Program-made: the position numbers and the translations under genes | Shown here: positions 36,052 to 43,392 of the stretch, one piece after another | Layout: the number at the start of each line of letters is the position of its first letter | How positions within the stretch are numbered: position 1 is the stretch's first letter | NCBI RefSeq assembly: GCF_003363715.1 | Contig: NZ_QREV01000013.1 | Location: forward strand, 60,505-103,896 | DNA: 43,392 bases | Direction of reading: 5' to 3' | Origin: Parabacteroides acidifaciens | Lineage (GTDB): Bacteria > Bacteroidota > Bacteroidia > Bacteroidales > Tannerellaceae | The notes under the pieces: generated by a model | The model's database searches: none | Told to the model about the DNA's origin: nothing | What the model saw: only the letters and a program-made list of their open reading frames with translations

Positions 36052-37326
36052 TTAGTACCGATCACCCCACAAACGTCTCATCTGTTCGATCAGTTTGTGT
36101 TCGGCCGGATTTTCCTGTCCTTTCCACAGCCGTTCGTTCAAAATCTCTTTTGGAAGGAACTCCTGCTTGACAAAATGATTTTCATAATCATGTGCATATT
36201 TGTAGTCTTTCCCGTAATTCAATTCAGCCATCAGTTTAGTCGGCGCATTACGCAAATGAAGGGGAACGGGAAGGTTTCCCGTGCGATTCACCAGTTCCAA
36301 CGCGTCATTGATCGCCATATAAGCCGAATTACTTTTAGGGCTGCATGCCAGATAGACGGTCGTTTCCGCTAAAATAATCCGTCCTTCGGGCCAGCCGATT
36401 TTCTTTAAGGCTTCAAAACAAGCATTTGCCAACAATAGAGCATTCGGATTCGCTAATCCGATATCTTCCGATGCTGAAATAACCAGACGACGGGCTATAA
36501 ATTCCGGATCTTCCCCACCGGCCACCATACGTGCCAGCCAGTAAACAGCCGCATCCGGATCACTTCCCCTGATGGATTTGATGAAAGCGGATATAATGTC
36601 GTAATGCATCTCTCCTCCTTTATCGTACGCCGCCGGATTCTCCTGCAAGCGTTCCACCACCTTCTCATCCGTTATTTCAATCTTTTCATTACCTTCTTCC
36701 GCAGCTACTACAAGCTCCAGGATATTCAGCAATTTCCGGGCGTCACCTCCGGAATAGCGCAACACGGCGTCCGTTTCAGTCAGCACGATGTTCATATCCT
36801 TCAGCACCACATCCTCCGTAACCGCCTTATTTAACAGAGTCAGCAAATCGTCCTTTTCCAAAGATTTCAACACATATACCTGGCAACGTGAAAGCAACGG
36901 ACGGATCACCTCGAATGAAGGATTCTCCGTTGTAGCTCCGATCAATGTGACCACCCCTGTCTCTACCGCATTCAGCAGGGAATCCTGCTGCGACTTGCTG
37001 AAACGATGTATTTCATCTATAAACAGGATCGGTGAAACGGTATTGAAAAAACGATTACTCTTTGCTTTTTCTATCACTTCACGCACATCCTTCACGCCTG
37101 AACTGATTGCGCTCAATGTATAGAACGGTGCTTCCAGCTTATTTGAAATAATCTGCGCCAGCGTTGTCTTTCCAACTCCCGGAGGTCCCCACAATATAAA
37201 AGAAGGGACACGTCCCGCATCAATCATCTTTCTTAGAACAGCCCCCGGACCCACCAGGTGTTTCTGTCCAATATAATCGTCCAACGTTTTCGGACGTAAC
37301 CTCTCTGCTAACGGTTGACTCATCAT
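36052..37326 (-). CDS. rarA: replication-associated recombination protein A
   Basis: A 424-residue AAA+ ATPase (RarA/MgsA, WHIP/Wrnip1 homologue) related to clamp-loader subunits, acting at stalled replication forks. LAERLRPKTLDDYIGQ is the N-terminal signature, GPPGVGKT (residues 47-54) is Walker A, LFIDEIHRFSKSQQD is Walker B and GATTENPSFEV the sensor 1 region. The C-terminal tetramerisation domain has RGSDPDAAVYWLARMVAGGEDP and AYMAINDALE. The first two codons are both ATG, so the true start may be 37323. It reads in the same direction as serC and ends 84 bp before it. Confidence 0.97.
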   Translation of the reverse strand: MMSQPLAERLRPKTLDDYIGQKHLVGPGAVLRKMIDAGRVPSFILWGPPGVGKTTLAQIISNKLEAPFYTLSAISSGVKDVREVIEKAKSNRFFNTVSPILFIDEIHRFSKSQQDSLLNAVETGVVTLIGATTENPSFEVIRPLLSRCQVYVLKSLEKDDLLTLLNKAVTEDVVLKDMNIVLTETDAVLRYSGGDARKLLNILELVVAAEEGNEKIEITDEKVVERLQENPAAYDKGGEMHYDIISAFIKSIRGSDPDAAVYWLARMVAGGEDPEFIARRLVISASEDIGLANPNALLLANACFEALKKIGWPEGRIILAETTVYLACSPKSNSAYMAINDALELVNRTGNLPVPLHLRNAPTKLMAELNYGKDYKYAHDYENHFVKQEFLPKEILNERLWKGQENPAEHKLIEQMRRLWGDRY

Positions 37327-37512
37327 GTTGGCAAAAGTCGTATATTTTATTTACTTTTCAAAGTATAAACGCCGTAAAAATTCAAGATAATTTTGATGTT
37401 TGACAGCAGAAAAATATGATAAAAAGTAAGCACACACAGCAACACACCACGTGCGCGAGCACAAAATACTATCAATTTGTCAAAAATAAGATCCATTTCA
37501 GGCTAAAAACGC

Positions 37513-37616
37513 CTTGTTCCCGCACTTGACGTGAGACAGCAAAAAAGCAAGCCTTATCCAAGTTCGTGATTATGCGGCCAAGCTTAATGCAACCCCGCTT
37601 CAAGCGCGGGAACAGG
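37513..37616. repeat. about 104-bp inverted-repeat element related to 29190-29363
   Basis: The left end TTGTTCCCGCACTTGA (37514-37529) pairs with the right end (37595-37613). The shared core GTTCCCGCGCTtGA..GCGGG is the same as the ends of the 174-bp element upstream of the kinase. The interior is only weakly complementary. It stops at the 3' end of the recombinase gene. Confidence 0.55.
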
Positions 37617-38780
37617 CTACTTCAGACTGATATTTTCCAGATCACGGATTACAGTCATATCCATAATATCGCTATAAATCTCCGTCGTCCTTACACTTTT
37701 ATGTCCCAACAGCTTCTGAACCGTCGTGATATTCGCCCCATTATACAATAACAAGGTCGCATTTGTATGACGCGCCATATGAAAAGACAGGTTTTTATCT
37801 ACTTCCGCCAATCGGCAGATACGCTTCAATTGCTTATTCACATTCGAGTTAGCCGAAGCGGATACGCCAAACAGAGTCTTGGAATAACGCCTGCGGTAGC
37901 GTTCATAAATGGCAAGCGCCTTTCCGTCAAACAATAAGAATAAAGGCAAACGGACATTCACGTCTGTTTTTACAGAAGAATAAACCAACCATAATTTGTC
38001 ATCGATCAAATGAAAATTATCCGGTGTGATATTCACGATATCGGAAAAACGAAGCCCGGTGTAACAACTAAACAGAAACATATCGAGTGTCCGCCTGAGT
38101 GTTCGTTGCAATTTAGAGGCAGCTTTCTCCAACAATCCCAACTCCTCCGGAGTAAGATGACCACGCTTGCTTTCCATATATTTAATCTTATACTTGCGAA
38201 ACGGGTATCTCTGCAAATCAAACAAATCCTTATTTATAGCCAGATTGACATATCTTTTCAAATGCTTCATATGCTTGGCTATCGTATTCCTGTGGTAGCT
38301 GTGTTCGAGAAGAAAATGCTCGAAGTCACAAAGGAAATTAAATGTAAGATCATCAAAAGCCACCTCCGGCTGAAACTGGCATAACACCTGTAAAGTCGAG
38401 AGATGGTTTTTCAACGTCGACAACCTGAGATTACTATGTTCAATCTCATTTTTCATAAAAGAAATAAAAGAAGAAGAATCATAATCACCCCTTTCCCTCA
38501 AATATTTCAAAGAAAACGGGCGTCCGCTCTGGATCATATCCAATTCGATCCGTTCCAAATAAGAAATATAATCTTTAATGTACTGATTAAGTTCATCCAT
38601 ATTAGGATGATTTCTTACAGTTTTCCGCTTGCTATCCCACTGAGTGGGCTTCACATAGATTTTTGTTGAAAAATACTTTTTTTGCCTGTTCAGATAGGCT
38701 TCTACCTGAATCAAAGCTTTTCCTTCCGCATTCAATCTTTTTTTCCGATTGAACACCAGATTGTAAATAACTTTTTCCAT
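37617..38780 (-). CDS. tyrosine recombinase / site-specific integrase
   Basis: A 387-residue integrase of the Bacteroidales type. The start MEKVIYNLVFNRKKRL begins the arm-DNA-binding domain (to about residue 90, including VKPTQWDSKRKTV); a core-binding SAM-like domain follows, then the catalytic domain. The active-site set is complete: Arg244 (CYTGLRFSD), Lys in VKTDV, His334 and Arg337 (SFHMARHTNA), His360 (LLGHKSV) and Tyr369 (EIYSDI). No excisionase, relaxase, phage gene or tRNA is adjacent, so it is not obviously part of an integrated element. Its location directly downstream of a susC-susD pair raises the possibility of a DNA invertase, as described for some Bacteroides recombinases. 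Confidence 0.93.
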   Translation of the reverse strand: MEKVIYNLVFNRKKRLNAEGKALIQVEAYLNRQKKYFSTKIYVKPTQWDSKRKTVRNHPNMDELNQYIKDYISYLERIELDMIQSGRPFSLKYLRERGDYDSSSFISFMKNEIEHSNLRLSTLKNHLSTLQVLCQFQPEVAFDDLTFNFLCDFEHFLLEHSYHRNTIAKHMKHLKRYVNLAINKDLFDLQRYPFRKYKIKYMESKRGHLTPEELGLLEKAASKLQRTLRRTLDMFLFSCYTGLRFSDIVNITPDNFHLIDDKLWLVYSSVKTDVNVRLPLFLLFDGKALAIYERYRRRYSKTLFGVSASANSNVNKQLKRICRLAEVDKNLSFHMARHTNATLLLYNGANITTVQKLLGHKSVRTTEIYSDIMDMTVIRDLENISLK

Positions 38781-38844
38781 AATACACATTATTTTCTGAA
38801 TGAGAACACGAAGGAACAATAATAAGTTCTTTCTTTCGTATGAG

Positions 38845-38861
38845 ACAAACTAAAAGTTTGT
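38845..38861. repeat. small hairpin upstream of the recombinase gene
   Basis: ACAAAC and GTTTGT enclose TAAAA in the leader region about 65-80 bases before the recombinase start. It may be a recombinase or regulator site; the stem is short and could be chance. Confidence 0.35.
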
Positions 38862-38928
38862 TATATTTTGTGTATCAATAGAATATATATTCGTCAAAAA
38901 CAGTAGTACTAAATTAACATTAGGGCAT

Positions 38929-38964
38929 AAAAAAGAGGCGTACCGTGTCATCGGCACACCTCTT
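38929..38964 (-). terminator. rho-independent terminator of susC-susD
   Basis: On the minus strand AAGAGGTGTGCC, an 8-nt loop, GGTACGCCTCTT with two G-T wobbles, followed by T-run. It ends the susCD transcript before the recombinase gene. Confidence 0.8.
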
Positions 38965-39008
38965 CTTCCTATTTTTAAATATTATTTAATCTTCAACTTT
39001 GCCCTGTC

Positions 39009-39031
39009 GACAGCCCTACTGTCGGGCTGTC
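39009..39031 (-). other. stable 8-bp hairpin just after the susD stop
   Basis: GACAGCCC and GGGCTGTC enclose a 7-nt loop 15 bases past the susD stop. No T-run follows, so it probably stabilises the 3' end or acts with the terminator 45 bases further on. Confidence 0.55.
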
Positions 39032-39045
39032 ATAATCAGAAATTC

Positions 39046-40536
39046 TCAATAACCCGGATTCTGCTGTTTGGCAATATTTGGGTTTGCGTTAGTTTCACTT
39101 ACCGGAATCGGCAGGATTGCACGGTAATAAGTACGGTCAAATTTCTGAGATTCAGGGTCCAGAGAATAGTGGAAGCCTTTGTCTGATTCGCTTGTATAGC
39201 GAACAATTGTTTCGTTATTTCTCATTGCATCGAAGAAACGCTGTCCTTCACCAACCAACTCTTTGCGGCGTTCGATAATGATACGGGCCAGAGTTGCGTC
39301 AGCATCTGCAATTGTTGCGGCATTCGGATTTGCTCTCTTTACAATCTCATTCAGATATTTTGCGGCAGTTGCATTATCGCCGGTCTTGGCTGCTGCTTCC
39401 GCTGCATTCAGATAAACTTCAGACAAGCGGATGACGGGCAGGTTATTCAGACGCATATCTCCGGATTTGTCTGCCGGAAACTTATTCACGAATACTCTCG
39501 TTTCTCCGTATATCTTGGCCAGATCTTCGTCAAACCGCACAGGCAAGATAACGCCGTTACGAACGTCGTCCGGATCTTGTCCCAGCATATCGCTGAACGT
39601 CTTTGTAACAATAGCATCAGCGTAGCCATCTTCATTGTACAGGTAAGCAATACCTTCGCGATCGCCCCAGTCATCAGAACTTTCGTTGATAATTTCGAAC
39701 AACATCTCATTTGTATGAGCACCATTATCTTTGTTCCAGGCATCGACATATTCAGTGTTCTTCCATAAAGAGTATGGAGAATTCTTGATTACATCTTCCG
39801 CCAGTTCCAAAGCTTCCTTATTTTTGTTCATTGTCAGATAGACTCTGGAAAGAAGGGCTTTTGCCGTCCATTCCGTAATATATCCGTTATTTTTTCCTGT
39901 TTCCATGAAGCCGCTTCCGATTGCTTCCGTGATGTCTTTAACGACTTGTGTGTACACTTCTGCTACAGTGTTACGAGTCGGCAACTGATCGCTTTCTAAC
40001 GGTTGCAACATTACAGGAACACCCAATGAAGCACCTTCGTCTGCCGTATAAGGAAGACCGTATATTCTGACAAGGTCGAAATGTACAAGGGCACGGACGA
40101 CTTTTGCTTCTGCATAGATCATACCGATTTCTTCCTCACTGGCATCAGTTACCTTCTTATTGTCGATCGCTTCGATCAGACGGTTTGCACGACGAATAAC
40201 GTTGTAAGGAACGTTCCACATATTAGGAGCGTTGTCCACCGTATATCTCATTTCGTAGCATGAAGAAGAGCGCATGCCCTGATCTCTGGCTTGCATATCG
40301 TCTCCACGAACATCACCGTAATAGAACATACGGGCAGCATAGTAACTATTATATGTGGAGTTTCCCTGCAAGCCGTCATACATACCAAAGTAAGCCGTAA
40401 CAGCATCACTATAGTTTGTTATAGCCTGAGAGCTTTCAATACCGTCAGACGGCTCACGATCCAGCCAATCGTTTCCACAGGCCGTGAATGTCAAAACAGC
40501 CAGTGCCAATGTGAATGATTTATATATCTTTTTCAT
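39046..40536 (-). CDS. SusD/RagB family nutrient-binding outer-membrane lipoprotein
   Basis: A 496-residue surface lipoprotein (signal MKKIYKSFTLALAVLTFTAC, Cys20) that caps the SusC barrel and binds glycan. The N-terminal CGNDWLDREPSDGIESSQAITNYSDAVTA is typical, as are the TPR-like helices (AEAKVVRALVHFDLVRIYG) and the C-terminal VIRLSEVYLNAAEAAAKTGD and ERRKELVGEGQRFFDAMR motifs. It is about 24 bp downstream of susC in the same transcript. The glycan cannot be told from sequence, and no hydrolase is adjacent in the window. Confidence 0.96.
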   Translation of the reverse strand: MKKIYKSFTLALAVLTFTACGNDWLDREPSDGIESSQAITNYSDAVTAYFGMYDGLQGNSTYNSYYAARMFYYGDVRGDDMQARDQGMRSSSCYEMRYTVDNAPNMWNVPYNVIRRANRLIEAIDNKKVTDASEEEIGMIYAEAKVVRALVHFDLVRIYGLPYTADEGASLGVPVMLQPLESDQLPTRNTVAEVYTQVVKDITEAIGSGFMETGKNNGYITEWTAKALLSRVYLTMNKNKEALELAEDVIKNSPYSLWKNTEYVDAWNKDNGAHTNEMLFEIINESSDDWGDREGIAYLYNEDGYADAIVTKTFSDMLGQDPDDVRNGVILPVRFDEDLAKIYGETRVFVNKFPADKSGDMRLNNLPVIRLSEVYLNAAEAAAKTGDNATAAKYLNEIVKRANPNAATIADADATLARIIIERRKELVGEGQRFFDAMRNNETIVRYTSESDKGFHYSLDPESQKFDRTYYRAILPIPVSETNANPNIAKQQNPGY

Positions 40537-40560
40537 ATTGTTCTTATGATTTGTTTAAAA

Positions 40561-43392
40561 TTAGAAACCAAGTTCGATACCAAAAGTTACGGTTCTGAGA
40601 GACGGAGTTTCGAATGTACAAAGTCCGTCTACAGGAACTTCAGGATCAACATAAAGATCTTTGGATTTCCATGTCAGCAGGTTATTACCGGAGATATAGG
40701 CTCTCAGTTTTTCGATGCCTGCTTTTCTAATCCAATTCTGCGGTAAAGTGAAACCAACAGTCATGTTTTTCAGACGCAGATGGTTGGTTGACATCATCCA
40801 TCTTGAAGACTGAATGTTTTTGTTGCCATAAGCAAACTGCGGTAATTTTGCATTGTCACCCGGTTTCTGCCATGTATCTTCCATCTTATAATAAGACGGA
40901 ACATTACCTAAATAGTTATATGTACCGCCATTGCTCTGCAACCAAGTTGCATAATCGTAGGCATGTCCACCTAAAGCATAAGTCAATGTAAAATTGAAAT
41001 CGATAAACTTCCAGCCGATGTAGTTTGTCAAACCACCCTGTACTTTCGGATCCACGTTACCAATAATCACTTTATTAGCCAGAGCCGAGTTCGTAGTAGT
41101 TTCACGGCTACCATCTTTATTTATATAATACAATTCTTTACCGGTTTCAGAATCAACACCCGCGTATTCGTATGCATAGAAAGAATAGTAAGGTTCACCA
41201 ACTTTGTGAATCAATGGACCGCTGATAACCTGATCTTGTTCACCATTCAGCTTAGTCAACGTATTTTTGTTATGTCCCAGGTTCAAAGAAGTTGTCCAGG
41301 TTAACTCTCCATTCTGGACGTTGGTAGACTTGATTTCCAATTCGAAACCACGGTTTCTCATAGAACCGACGTTCAGCAGCTTAGAAGCAGTACCGTTGCC
41401 GTCTATAATACCTAAAGCAGCGGAAATCGGTTTATCCATGATCAAATCTTTGGTATCGCGGTTATACCATTCTGCAGAAATTGAAACCCTGTTGAATAGA
41501 GTCACATCCAAACCGACGTTTGTAGCATGGTTCTTTTCCCATTTCAAATCATTATTGAAGAATGTAGATTCTGCAGAACCACCGAAGCCATTGTAGTTAT
41601 AACCATATTGGAACAAACCCATATATGCATAATAATCAGAAGGCTGAGTACCATTCAAACCATAAGACACACGAATCTTCGCATCGCTGATAATGTCAGA
41701 CAAAGATTCCATAAACGCTTCACGTGAAAGTCTCCATGATCCAGATACAGACCAGAAATCTCCCCAACGGCTATCACGTGATAAACGAGAACTGCCGTCA
41801 CGACGGTAGCTGGCGCTGGCATAATATCTGCTGTCGAAATCATAATTGAGGCGTCCCAGATAGGAAACCATGCGATACCCTTTTTTCAAGCTTGAAGAAC
41901 GAGTCAGACCTGCATTTGCAATCTCTTCTTTATAAGAAGGATATTGAGAACCGTTAGAGTAAGTATAATCCAATTCGTAATCTTCCGTCTCATAACCCAA
42001 CAGAATATCCAGATTATGTTTCTCTGCGATAGTCTTGTTATAAGTCAACTGAGTCTGCGTATTGAACTTGCTACGGTTCTGCATATAGCGCTGGTAAACA
42101 CCTTTAGCAGTACGTCCGTCATTAGAACGCGGATCCCACCATGCACGGCTGTTACTCTGGTTGAAGTCATAACTCAAAACTTCCTTGATATTCAGATTAT
42201 CCCAAATATTCCAAGTTGCGGCAACCGAACCCAAGAAACGGTTTACTTTATTCTTGTTATAGTTATAAGTGGCTGTTTGCAGCGGGTTAGCACCGTTCAG
42301 AGCCGGGAATTTAGTAGACCATGTCCCATCTTCGTTATACGGGAAAGTAGAAGGTGAAGCCGTCATAGCCAAACACATAATCGGGCTGGCGAAACTGGTA
42401 CCTTCATTGTTTACATCCTGTGTAGACAATGAATACAATGAATTAGCTTCCAGAGTAATGCGTCCTGTTTTATGAGTCAGGTTTGCACGTCCTGTTACGC
42501 GTTCATAAGCAGATTGCAGAGTGATACCATCTTGTTTTGCATAAGATAATGAAGAATAGAACTTCGTTTTGTCATTACCTCCTTGAGCATTCACTTCATA
42601 ATTCTGATGTGAACCGTTACGGAACAAAACGTCTTTCCAGTTCGTATATCCACTCCAAGGCTCTGCAGCATAAGAATCGATATTCCTGTCTGCCAAAGAT
42701 GTGGCGGCAGTTTCATCCATACCACTGTTTAATCCGTAGTTTTTGAAACCCATATACAGAATATCACGTCTGTCGGCACCATTCAGGATAGGGCGATAGT
42801 CAATAGCCATGTTTGAGAAACCCCAGTCAGCTCTGGCCGTAAATTTAGTTTTACCGGCCATACCTTTTTTAGTAGTAATTACGATTACACCGTTTGCAGC
42901 ACGTGATCCATAAAGAGAAGCAGCTGCTGCATCCTTGATAACCGTCATCGATTCGATGTCGTTACTATTCAAATTGGAAAGCATACTTGTTCCAGCATCG
43001 TCGTAGCTGAAGCCGTTACTGTTACCAGTCATCATCGGAACTCCGTCGATAACATAAAGAGGGTCGTTACTTGCATTGATAGAACCCATACCACGAATGC
43101 GGACAGATTCCACAGCACCCGGCTGTCCGGATGTAGAAGTGATCTGAACACCAGAAACAGCACCTGCCAATTTAGACTGTACGCTTAATGACGGTACATC
43201 TTGTAACTTCTCCGTAGTAACACTTGATGCGGCACCTGTAAATGATGATTTTTTAAAGTTACCATAACCTGTCACCACCACTTCGTCCAATAATTCCACA
43301 TCAGAACTTAATTCGATGTGCAAAACCGGTTTTACACCGATTTCCAAGGCCTTCATTCCTACGAAGGAAATTACCAGAGTCTTTGCAGAACT
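40561..43392 (-). CDS. SusC/RagA family TonB-linked outer-membrane transporter (partial, N-terminus beyond window)
   Basis: At least 943 residues of a TonB-dependent barrel. The frame is open to the right edge: upstream of the in-frame ATG at 43356 it continues through SSAKTLVISFVG, the end of the carboxypeptidase-like N-terminal domain, so the signal peptide and start lie outside. LLDEVVVTGYGNF is the TonB-box-like junction, the plug contains VRIRGMGSINASNDPLYVIDGVP and SLYGSRAANGVIVITTKKG, and the barrel ends SLRTVTFGIELGF. It imports glycan with the SusD partner downstream. Confidence 0.95.
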   Translation of the reverse strand, partial: SSAKTLVISFVGMKALEIGVKPVLHIELSSDVELLDEVVVTGYGNFKKSSFTGAASSVTTEKLQDVPSLSVQSKLAGAVSGVQITSTSGQPGAVESVRIRGMGSINASNDPLYVIDGVPMMTGNSNGFSYDDAGTSMLSNLNSNDIESMTVIKDAAAASLYGSRAANGVIVITTKKGMAGKTKFTARADWGFSNMAIDYRPILNGADRRDILYMGFKNYGLNSGMDETAATSLADRNIDSYAAEPWSGYTNWKDVLFRNGSHQNYEVNAQGGNDKTKFYSSLSYAKQDGITLQSAYERVTGRANLTHKTGRITLEANSLYSLSTQDVNNEGTSFASPIMCLAMTASPSTFPYNEDGTWSTKFPALNGANPLQTATYNYNKNKVNRFLGSVAATWNIWDNLNIKEVLSYDFNQSNSRAWWDPRSNDGRTAKGVYQRYMQNRSKFNTQTQLTYNKTIAEKHNLDILLGYETEDYELDYTYSNGSQYPSYKEEIANAGLTRSSSLKKGYRMVSYLGRLNYDFDSRYYASASYRRDGSSRLSRDSRWGDFWSVSGSWRLSREAFMESLSDIISDAKIRVSYGLNGTQPSDYYAYMGLFQYGYNYNGFGGSAESTFFNNDLKWEKNHATNVGLDVTLFNRVSISAEWYNRDTKDLIMDKPISAALGIIDGNGTASKLLNVGSMRNRGFELEIKSTNVQNGELTWTTSLNLGHNKNTLTKLNGEQDQVISGPLIHKVGEPYYSFYAYEYAGVDSETGKELYYINKDGSRETTTNSALANKVIIGNVDPKVQGGLTNYIGWKFIDFNFTLTYALGGHAYDYATWLQSNGGTYNYLGNVPSYYKMEDTWQKPGDNAKLPQFAYGNKNIQSSRWMMSTNHLRLKNMTVGFTLPQNWIRKAGIEKLRAYISGNNLLTWKSKDLYVDPEVPVDGLCTFETPSLRTVTFGIELGF

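Overview
The window looks like a chromosomal segment of a gut Bacteroidales bacterium. Several things point there: a SusC/SusD pair, an Rnf complex in the order B-C-D-G-E-A preceded by rseC, the serC-serA-DUF1015 operon, DUF5686 and DUF3078 outer-membrane proteins, a 6-bladed beta-propeller lipoprotein, and many promoters of the Bacteroidetes type (-33 TTTG, -7 TAnnTTTG). A Parabacteroides-like (Tannerellaceae) host is my best guess, but it is only an inference from gene content and style. No tRNA, rRNA or CRISPR array was seen.

Layout. 1-4050: an intergenic stretch with a 25-bp-arm inverted repeat, the ribosomal genes rplU-rpmA, and a lone GH78 alpha-L-rhamnosidase lipoprotein, all on the minus strand. 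4056-8987 (plus): prmA, a three-gene envelope cluster (YtxH-like, holin-superfamily-like, unknown), gapA with a possible leader peptide, then miaA-kdsA. 9074-18097: a Crp/Fnr regulator divergent from a DUF5686 barrel protein with a TTG start; then, on the minus strand, pspC-uvrB-DUF1460 and cutC-GH36. 18209-20541: an AT-rich accessory patch holding a beta-propeller lipoprotein, a truncated TPR-type lipoprotein and an 800-bp spacer with a compound palindrome. 20542-28772 (plus): DUF3078, then rseC-rnfBCDGEA-galE. 28773-29545: a spacer with degenerate tandem repeats and a 174-bp long palindromic element. 29546-31924: a soluble hybrid sensor kinase. 31938-37326 (minus): HAD phosphatase, DUF1015-serA-serC (serC first in transcription), rarA. 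37327-43392: a second copy of the palindromic-element family, an orphan tyrosine recombinase, and a susC-susD pair whose susC runs off the right edge.

How genes work together. rseC-rnfBCDGEA should encode a membrane ferredoxin:NAD+ oxidoreductase that couples electron flow to ion transport. serC and serA form the phosphorylated serine pathway; the DUF1015 protein in their operon carries a DGHHR motif resembling ParB-like free serine kinases, which makes it the most interesting functional guess here. SerA is the histidine-to-lysine type. SusC/SusD imports a glycan and the two glycoside hydrolases act on rhamnosides and galactosides, but neither hydrolase is next to the susCD pair.

The least explained material is non-coding: two related palindromic elements (29190-29363 and 37513-37616), the four-unit compound palindrome at 20165-20266, the 22-bp degenerate tandem repeats at 29055-29143, and the gapA leader. 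I found no clearly new multi-gene defence or metabolic system; the leads are listed as separate findings.
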